Assembly: GCF_036227205.1 (NCBI RefSeq)
Contig: NZ_CP109442.1
Span: forward strand, 7,006,001-7,070,000
Direction: 5' to 3'
Length of the DNA: 64,000 nucleotides
Source: Amycolatopsis sp. NBC_01480
GTDB taxonomy: Bacteria; Actinomycetota; Actinomycetes; Mycobacteriales; Pseudonocardiaceae
Shown here: positions 59,239 to 64,000 of the stretch, one piece after another
How positions within the stretch are numbered: the first letter of the stretch is position 1
Layout: every line of letters begins with the position of its first letter
The notes under the pieces: model-generated
The model's database searches: none
Seen by the model: the letters and a program-made list of their open reading frames with translations, nothing else
What the model was told of the DNA's origin: nothing
Program-made: the position numbers and the translations under genes

Positions 59239-59745
59239 TCAGGCCGTGGCCCGCTTCGGCAGCTTCCAGCCGGGGCGGGGGAAGTGGCAGGTGTAGCCGT
59301 TCGGGTACTTCTGCAGGTAGTCCTGGTGCTCGGGCTCGGCTTCCCAGAAGTCGCCGGCCGGGGTCACCTCGGTGACGACCTTGCCGGGCCAGAGGCCGGA
59401 AGCCTCGACGTCGGCGATGGTGTCCACGGCGACCTGTTTCTGCTCGTCGTCGGTGTAGAAGATCGCCGAGCGGTAGCTGGCGCCGAGGTCGTTGCCCTGG
59501 CGGTCCTTGGTGGTCGGGTCGTGCACCTGGAAGAAGAACTCCAGCAGGTTCCGGAAGTCGGTCCGCTCGGGGTCGTAGCCGACCTCGATGGACTCGGCGT
59601 GGTTGCCGTGGTGCCGGTAGGTGGCGTTGGGCACGTCGCCGCCGCTGTAGCCGACCCGGGTGGTCACGACACCGGGCTGGTGGCGGAACAGCTCTTCCAT
59701 GCCCCAGAAGCAGCCGCCGGCGAGAATCGCCTTTTTCGTAGCCAT
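59239..59745 (-). CDS. msrA: Peptide methionine (S)-S-oxide reductase MsrA
   Basis: This 168-residue enzyme has the catalytic GCFWG near the N-terminus (Cys12), [14 protein letters not shown] and [19 protein letters not shown]. It reduces the S-form of methionine sulfoxide with thioredoxin. Its ribosome site AAGGAG overlaps the stop codon of msrB, ten bases upstream, so the two are coupled. Confidence 0.95.
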   Translation of the reverse strand: MATKKAILAGGCFWGMEELFRHQPGVVTTRVGYSGGDVPNATYRHHGNHAESIEVGYDPERTDFRNLLEFFFQVHDPTTKDRQGNDLGASYRSAIFYTDDEQKQVAVDTIADVEASGLWPGKVVTEVTPAGDFWEAEPEHQDYLQKYPNGYTCHFPRPGWKLPKRATA

Positions 59746-59755
59746 GGGTATCTCC

Positions 59756-60238
59756 TTACTCGCTCTCGGCGGTGGTGAAGAGGGTCCGGTACGCGCCGTA
59801 GCCCTCCTTTTCCAGGTCGTCGAGGTGGATGAAGCGCAACGACGCGGAATTGATGCAGTATCGCAGACCGCCGCGGTCGGCCGGGCCGTCCTCGAAGACG
59901 TGCCCGAGGTGGCTGTTGCCGTGCATCGACCGGACCTCGGCGCGGATCATCCCGAGGCTGAAGTCCTTCTTCTCCACCACGTTCGCCTGCTCGATCGGCT
60001 TGGTGAAGCTCGGCCAGCCGGACCGGCTGTCGTACTTGTCCACCGAGGCGAACAGCGGCTCGCCGGAGACCAGGTCGACGTAGATCCCGGGCTCCTTGTT
60101 GTCCCAGTAGACGTTGTCGAACGGCCGCTCGGTCCCGTCCTGCTGGGTCACGCGGTACTGCTCGGCGGAAAGGCCGGCGACGGCTTCCGGGTTCCGGCGG
60201 TACTGCGCCTGCTCCTGGGACGTCTGTTCGTGGGACAC
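59756..60238 (-). CDS. msrB: Peptide methionine (R)-S-oxide reductase MsrB
   Basis: This 160-residue protein from GTG 60238 ([20 protein letters not shown]) has [34 protein letters not shown] and the catalytic Cys in [12 protein letters not shown]. The two CxxC zinc motifs found in many MsrB proteins are absent, as in the zinc-free type. AAGGGAG before the GTG decides this start over an upstream in-frame ATG (60307). It pairs with msrA. Confidence 0.94.
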   Translation of the reverse strand: MSHEQTSQEQAQYRRNPEAVAGLSAEQYRVTQQDGTERPFDNVYWDNKEPGIYVDLVSGEPLFASVDKYDSRSGWPSFTKPIEQANVVEKKDFSLGMIRAEVRSMHGNSHLGHVFEDGPADRGGLRYCINSASLRFIHLDDLEKEGYGAYRTLFTTAESE

Positions 60239-60329
60239 AGCTCTCCCTTCACGGCCTCTCGGCGCGGGCTGGGGAACCAGGTGAAACGCACCTGGACGTG
60301 CAGTCACAAAGACAACGTACGGCGGTTTT

Positions 60330-61277
60330 CTATTCCGCCGCCGCCCGATGGCCGCCGCTGTCGGAGTTTCGTAAGGTCTGCCGCCGGTCGCCGCCCAGCA
60401 CGCCCTCGTCCAGGAGGTCGAGCAGGGTGCGCAGCGCGCGGCTCGGCGGCCGCCCGGCGTGGGACACGGCGGTGAGCGGCCAGGTGAAGCCCACGTCGGT
60501 GAGCGGCACCACGGTGGTGCCGGGCACGGACAGCGGCACCACGTCGGGGGCCACCGCGACGCCGAGGCCGGCGGCGACGAAGCTGGGCACCGTGCGCAGG
60601 TCCGCCACCTCGACGGTGACGCGCCGCGGCGAGCCCAGCGCGGCGAAGGCCCGGTCGACGGCGATCCGGTTGCCGAACCCGCGCGGGGTGTCGACGAACC
60701 GCTCGCCGGCCAGGTCGGCCAGCCCGATCGCCGTCCGGCCGGCCAGCTCGTGGTCCGAGGGGACCAGCGCGTGGTACGGCACGGCGAGCAGCTCCCGCAC
60801 GGCCAGCCCGGCCAGCTCGGCTTCGGGCAGGCCCAGCAGCGCCACGTCGAGGCGGCCGTGGCGGATGTCCTCGGCCAGGCCGGTGGAGCCGGTGGTGGAC
60901 ACCGTGACGTGCAGGTCCACCAGCGGGTGCTGGGTGTGGAAGGCGCCCAGCAGCGCGGGCAGGTCCAGCGCGCCGATGCTGCTCATGGTCCCGATTCGCA
61001 GGCTCCCGCGCAGCCCGGCGGAGGCCTCCTGCACCACCGAGCGCGCCCGGTCGACGGCTTCGAGCGCGGCCTTGGCCTCGGGCAGGAACGCGAGCCCGGC
61101 CGTGGACAGCGCGACCCGGCGCGTCGACCGGTCGAACAGGGTCGCGCCCAGCTCGGTCTCGAGCGTCCGGATCGTCGCGGACACGGTCGACTGCACGGTG
61201 AACAGCCGCTGGGCGGCGCGCGTGAAGCTCAGCTCCTCGGCGACCGCGACGAAGTACTCCAGCTGACGGGTCTCCAC
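60330..61277 (-). CDS. LysR-family transcriptional regulator
   Basis: This 315-residue protein has the LysR helix-turn-helix ([56 protein letters not shown]) and a substrate-binding-like C-terminal domain. The start is a GTG at 61277. It diverges from an MFS exporter, and the TTATCGCC-N3-GGCGATAA palindrome 8 bases before its start is the probable binding site. Such pairs typically control export of a compound sensed by the LysR protein. Confidence 0.92.
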   Translation of the reverse strand: METRQLEYFVAVAEELSFTRAAQRLFTVQSTVSATIRTLETELGATLFDRSTRRVALSTAGLAFLPEAKAALEAVDRARSVVQEASAGLRGSLRIGTMSSIGALDLPALLGAFHTQHPLVDLHVTVSTTGSTGLAEDIRHGRLDVALLGLPEAELAGLAVRELLAVPYHALVPSDHELAGRTAIGLADLAGERFVDTPRGFGNRIAVDRAFAALGSPRRVTVEVADLRTVPSFVAAGLGVAVAPDVVPLSVPGTTVVPLTDVGFTWPLTAVSHAGRPPSRALRTLLDLLDEGVLGGDRRQTLRNSDSGGHRAAAE

Positions 61278-61285
61278 GGCCTCGA

Positions 61286-61304
61286 TTATCGCCCCTGGCG
61301 ATAA
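61286..61304. promoter_or_regulatory. LysR-type operator TTATCGCC-N3-GGCGATAA
   Basis: This perfect 8-bp inverted repeat with a 3-base spacer lies in the 107-base gap between the LysR gene and the divergent MFS gene. Confidence 0.75.
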
Positions 61305-61384
61305 CTCTGACCACTATTTTTCGTTGGACCGGATGAGTCGGCTCCGGCATCGTGGAAGGCACCAGCTTCTCCCGGAAGGCCACC

Positions 61385-62614
61385 ATGCTCGACATCGCAC
61401 CGCGCGCCCTGTCCCCGCTCCGGCGCGTCAGCCACGGCGGGGGATTCCGCGTGATCGCCTTCGCGTTCGCCGTGTCCCTCTCGTTCTCGACGTTGCCGAC
61501 ACCGCTGTACGCGTTCTACCAACAGCGAGACGGCTTCCCGACCTTCGTGGTCACCGTCGTCTTCGCCGCGTACGCGGTCGGCGTGATGGCGAGCCTGTAC
61601 CTCGCCGGGCACGTCAGCGACTGGCTCGGCCGGCGCCGCGTGATCCTCGCCGCGACACTCGCCGAAGCGCTCTCAGCGGTGATTTTCCTGGTGTGGCCCG
61701 AAGTTCCCGGCCTCATCCTCGCCCGGCTGGTGTGCGGCGCCGGGATCGGCGCGCTGACCGCGACCGCCACCGCGCACCTTTCGGAGCTGCGCGCGGTCGC
61801 GCGGCCGCAGGAGGACCCGGGCCGGGCGGGCCTGGTCGCCACCGTGGTCAACATGGGCGGCCTCGCGCTCGGCCCGCTGGTCGGCGGCTTCTTCGCCCAG
61901 TTCGCGACGGGGCCGCTGACCACTCCGTTCCTGGTGTACCTGGTGCTGCTGCTGGTCAGCGCGCTCGCGGTGAGCCTGGTGCCCGAGACCGTGGAGCGGC
62001 GCGAGGAACGCCCGGCGTACCGGCCGCAGCGGGTCTCACTGCCGCCCGCGGCCCGGCCCGCGTTCTTCGGCGCGGCCATCGGCGTCTTCGCCGCGTTCGC
62101 GATCACCGGGCTGTTCATGGCGCTCGCGCCGACGCTGCTGGCCCAGGGCCTGCACGAGTCGGGCCGGCTGCTGGCCGGGGTCGCCGCGTTCTCGATGCTC
62201 GGCTCGGCCGCGCTCGCGCAGCTGCTGTTCGCGCCGATGGCGACCGGGCTCCAGCTGCGGATCGGTTACGCGTCGATGGTCGCGGGCCTGGTGGTGCTGC
62301 CGGTTTCGGTGTTCCTGCCGACGCTCTGGCTGTTCTTCGCCGGCAGCATCCTCGCCGGGACCGGGGTCGGGCTGGGGTTCCGCGCTTCGGTCGGGACTGT
62401 CGCCGCGCTGGCCGACCCGCTGGCCCGCGGCGAGGTGCTGGCCGCGCTGTTCCTCGCGGCGTACGCGGGGCTCGTGGTGCCGGTGCTGTCCGTCGGGCTC
62501 GCCGTGGTGTGGGTGCCGAGTTCGGTGGCGCTGCTCGGTTTTTCGGTGGCCGAGCTGGTGCTGCTGGGCTTCTCCGCCCGCCGCGCGCTCAGCGGGGCAG
62601 CCGCCCGGCGGTGA
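61385..62614 (+). CDS. MFS transporter (drug-efflux type)
   Basis: This 409-residue protein has twelve hydrophobic helices. Loop motifs include LAGHVSDWLGRRRVILA (motif A, GxxxDxxGRR) and LILARLVCGAGIGALTATATAHLSE. The ATG 61385 has GGAAGG seven bases before it. It is divergent from the LysR regulator and probably controlled by it. Its 3' end overlaps the convergent anti-sigma-like gene by 26 bases. Confidence 0.9.
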   Translation: MLDIAPRALSPLRRVSHGGGFRVIAFAFAVSLSFSTLPTPLYAFYQQRDGFPTFVVTVVFAAYAVGVMASLYLAGHVSDWLGRRRVILAATLAEALSAVIFLVWPEVPGLILARLVCGAGIGALTATATAHLSELRAVARPQEDPGRAGLVATVVNMGGLALGPLVGGFFAQFATGPLTTPFLVYLVLLLVSALAVSLVPETVERREERPAYRPQRVSLPPAARPAFFGAAIGVFAAFAITGLFMALAPTLLAQGLHESGRLLAGVAAFSMLGSAALAQLLFAPMATGLQLRIGYASMVAGLVVLPVSVFLPTLWLFFAGSILAGTGVGLGFRASVGTVAALADPLARGEVLAALFLAAYAGLVVPVLSVGLAVVWVPSSVALLGFSVAELVLLGFSARRALSGAAARR

Positions 62615-63539
62615 GCCGGACGGTAAACCCGTCGTCGTCGCGCACCATCGCGACGTGCTCGCACAGCTGGTGCGCCAGCCACAGCCCGAGCCCGCCGTCG
62701 GTGCGGTCGGCCGCGGGCAGCAGCCCGGCGAACGGGTCGGCCGGGCCGGAGCCGGTGTCGTGCACGGTGACCACGGCGTGGCTGTCGTCGGACCACAGCC
62801 GCATCCGGACCGGGCCGCGGCCGTGGCGGTGCGCGTTCGTCACCACCTCGCTGACCGACAGCACCAGGTCGTCCAGCGCGTCCGGGGACAGCGCCGCCCG
62901 GTTCGCGTCGGTCACCGCGCGCCGCGCGACCGCGGGCTCCGGGTCGGCCAGGTCCAGCTGCGGCGGCCGGAGCTGGACCGGGTGCGGCGGCACCGGCCAC
63001 GGCGCGGTGAGGAACGCCCGCGGCTCGATGTAGTCCTCTGTGGACACTCCGTCGGGGCCGGTGACGACCGGGTGCGTGCGCCGGACGTCGTCGAGCACGT
63101 GCGGCGGCGCCACCCGGGTGTCGTAGGCGCAGAGCGTGCGCACCGGGAATTCGGCGTACGCGTGGTTCACCGCGGACTCGTACCGCGCCCACCAGTCCCA
63201 GGAATAGCCGAACGCGACCGGCGGCAGCTCGCCGACGATGCGGATGTCCGAGGCGCCGGCGGCGACGTAGTCCGCCATCCGCTTCCGGTACGCCTTGAGC
63301 ACCGAAGCCGGGCGCGCGTACAGGTCCCCGGCGGCGACGAAGGTGAGCCCGGCCGGGTCCGTCATGGCCTCGTACACCAGCTCGGCGCGCCGCGGCTCCA
63401 GCGACACCAGCGCCGGTTCGCCGGCCTTCAGCCCGGCTTGCAGGAACGGCACGGCGATGGCCAGGAACTCTTCGTCGGACGAATGGCAGAAAGCCTGGTG
63501 GTCGCTGTGCGCCCGGCGTGCCTCGGGCAGGGCCGTCAC
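62589..63539 (-). CDS. MEDS-domain sensor with C-terminal anti-sigma-type ATPase domain
   Basis: This 316-residue protein starts at GTG 63539. Residues 1-180 form a MEDS (methanogen/methylotroph DcmR sensor) domain: HQAFCHSSDEEFLAIAVPFLQAGLKAGEPALVSLEPRR and GELPPVAFGYSWDWWARYESAVNHAYAEFPVRTLCAYD. Residues 220-316 are a HATPase domain with LSVSEVVTNAHRHGRGPVRM (N box) and DGGLGLWLAHQLCEHVAM (G box). Such proteins act as anti-sigma regulators or switch kinases in stress partner-switching. No sigma factor is in the window. Confidence 0.88.
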   Translation of the reverse strand: MTALPEARRAHSDHQAFCHSSDEEFLAIAVPFLQAGLKAGEPALVSLEPRRAELVYEAMTDPAGLTFVAAGDLYARPASVLKAYRKRMADYVAAGASDIRIVGELPPVAFGYSWDWWARYESAVNHAYAEFPVRTLCAYDTRVAPPHVLDDVRRTHPVVTGPDGVSTEDYIEPRAFLTAPWPVPPHPVQLRPPQLDLADPEPAVARRAVTDANRAALSPDALDDLVLSVSEVVTNAHRHGRGPVRMRLWSDDSHAVVTVHDTGSGPADPFAGLLPAADRTDGGLGLWLAHQLCEHVAMVRDDDGFTVRLTAGRLPR

Positions 63540-63675
63540 GCGCGGTGTCCCGCCGGCCGGACCGAAGGCTTGGCGGGCAGGGCGCGGCCACGCGGGCACT
63601 GAACGTGCTTCTCGCGGGGGATCCCGGGCCGGCCCGGCAGCTGCATGGCGGGCAGCTTACGCCGCCGGGTTCCGG

Positions 63676-64000
63676 TCACCGGTCACGCGCCGTGTTCCAG
63701 TGCATGGTCACCGTGGTGCCGTCCGGTCGCTGCGTGTATTCGCTGGTGTCGGCGAGGCTGCGGATCAGCACCAGGCCCCGGCCGCGCAGGCCGTGGGTGT
63801 CCTCGGGCACCTTCCAGGTGCCGTAGTCGGTGACCACCACGGTGATCTCGCCGTCCCGGATCGTCGCGAGCACGTCGAGGACGCTGTCCGGGCGGCCCCG
63901 GTAGGCGTGTTCGGCGGTGTTGGCCATCGCCTCGTAGCTGGCCATGACCACGTCCTCCTGCAGCTCGACGCCGAGGCCGAGCCCGGACACCCAGTGGGCC
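63676..64000 (-). CDS. RsbW-like ATP-binding anti-sigma regulatory protein (N-terminus outside window)
   Basis: The visible 107 residues begin in the middle of a helix (AHWVSGLGLGVELQEDVVMASYEAMANTAEHAYRGRP) with the N box, and continue VVVTDYGTWKVPEDTHGLRGRGLVLIRSLADTSEYTQRPDGTTVTMHW, containing the G box. The frame is open to the window edge, so the first 20-40 residues are missing. It is a HATPase of the RsbW/SpoIIAB type. It lies next to the MEDS-HATPase gene on the same strand, so they may belong to one stress-signalling module. Confidence 0.85.
   Translation of the reverse strand, partial: AHWVSGLGLGVELQEDVVMASYEAMANTAEHAYRGRPDSVLDVLATIRDGEITVVVTDYGTWKVPEDTHGLRGRGLVLIRSLADTSEYTQRPDGTTVTMHWNTARDR

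Noticed and set aside
60239..60307. Upstream ATG start for msrB
   Set aside because: The added residues are unrelated to MsrB, and AAGGGAG stands before the GTG at 60238.
1..64000. tRNA or rRNA genes, integrase or transposase
   Set aside because: I saw no cloverleaf-like conserved stretches, rRNA segments or transposase motifs while reading. Without a covariance scan a tRNA cannot be strictly excluded.

Overview
The window is high-GC DNA (most genes look about 70% GC, with strong G/C in third codon positions) from a filamentous actinomycete. The hopanoid cluster, the DasR-type operator, the IniB-domain protein, the Tat-exported GH64 glucanase and the many GTG/TTG starts with short AGGAGG-like ribosome sites fit Pseudonocardiaceae, most likely an Amycolatopsis-like organism. 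That taxonomic call is inference. I see no rRNA, tRNA, CRISPR array, integrase or transposase; it reads as chromosomal arm or accessory DNA.

Layout. 1-3.5 kb: end of a GH59/ricin secreted glycosidase, two small linked genes and a decayed serine hydrolase. 3.9-10.4 kb: IniB-domain protein, MarR regulator with two operators, DNA glycosylase, small secreted repeat protein, S4 RNA-binding protein, MurJ flippase. 10.4-19.6 kb: esterase/TetR, amidohydrolase-isochorismatase pair, GlxA regulator with DJ-1 partner, SDR, TetR. 19.7-24.6 kb: M4 protease, Old Yellow Enzyme, frameshifted NTF2-like gene, GH64 glucanase. 25.0-32.4 kb: a LacI-controlled operon (FAD oxidoreductase, hydantoinase A, zincin-like protein, permease, alpha/beta hydrolase). 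32.5-43.1 kb: chitin-type LPMO under a DasR site, MarR/epimerase pair, MarR with a single-chain double ABC exporter, acyl-CoA ligase, CGNR regulator, PuuE-type allantoinase, hydrolase. 43.3-51.9 kb: a tightly overlapping hopanoid operon (hpnC, hpnD, hpnE, prenyl synthase, shc, an HpnG-IspH fusion, hpnH), divergent from a PucR-type regulator. 53.3-64 kb: SDR, membrane proteins, a glycosyltransferase fused to a wax-ester-synthase/DGAT-like acyltransferase, DUF427, msrB-msrA, LysR/MFS, and two ATPase-fold anti-sigma-like proteins, the last cut by the window edge.

How the parts work together. The hopanoid genes would carry C15 diphosphate to squalene, hopene and adenosylhopane, with IspH supplying isoprenoid precursor and the HpnG-like domain acting on the adenosyl side chain. 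The LPMO (chitin) and GH64 enzyme (beta-1,3-glucan) together suggest attack on fungal cell wall. MsrB and MsrA repair oxidised methionine.

The most unusual signals are three families of 45-85 bp palindromic elements scattered between genes. One family (core TGACGGTTNTAACCGTCA, five copies plus a relative) sits at convergent gene ends, supplies stop codons to its neighbours and in two places forms the first codons of a protein. Also notable are the glycosyltransferase-acyltransferase fusion, the HpnG-IspH fusion and the LacI-operated hydantoinase operon.
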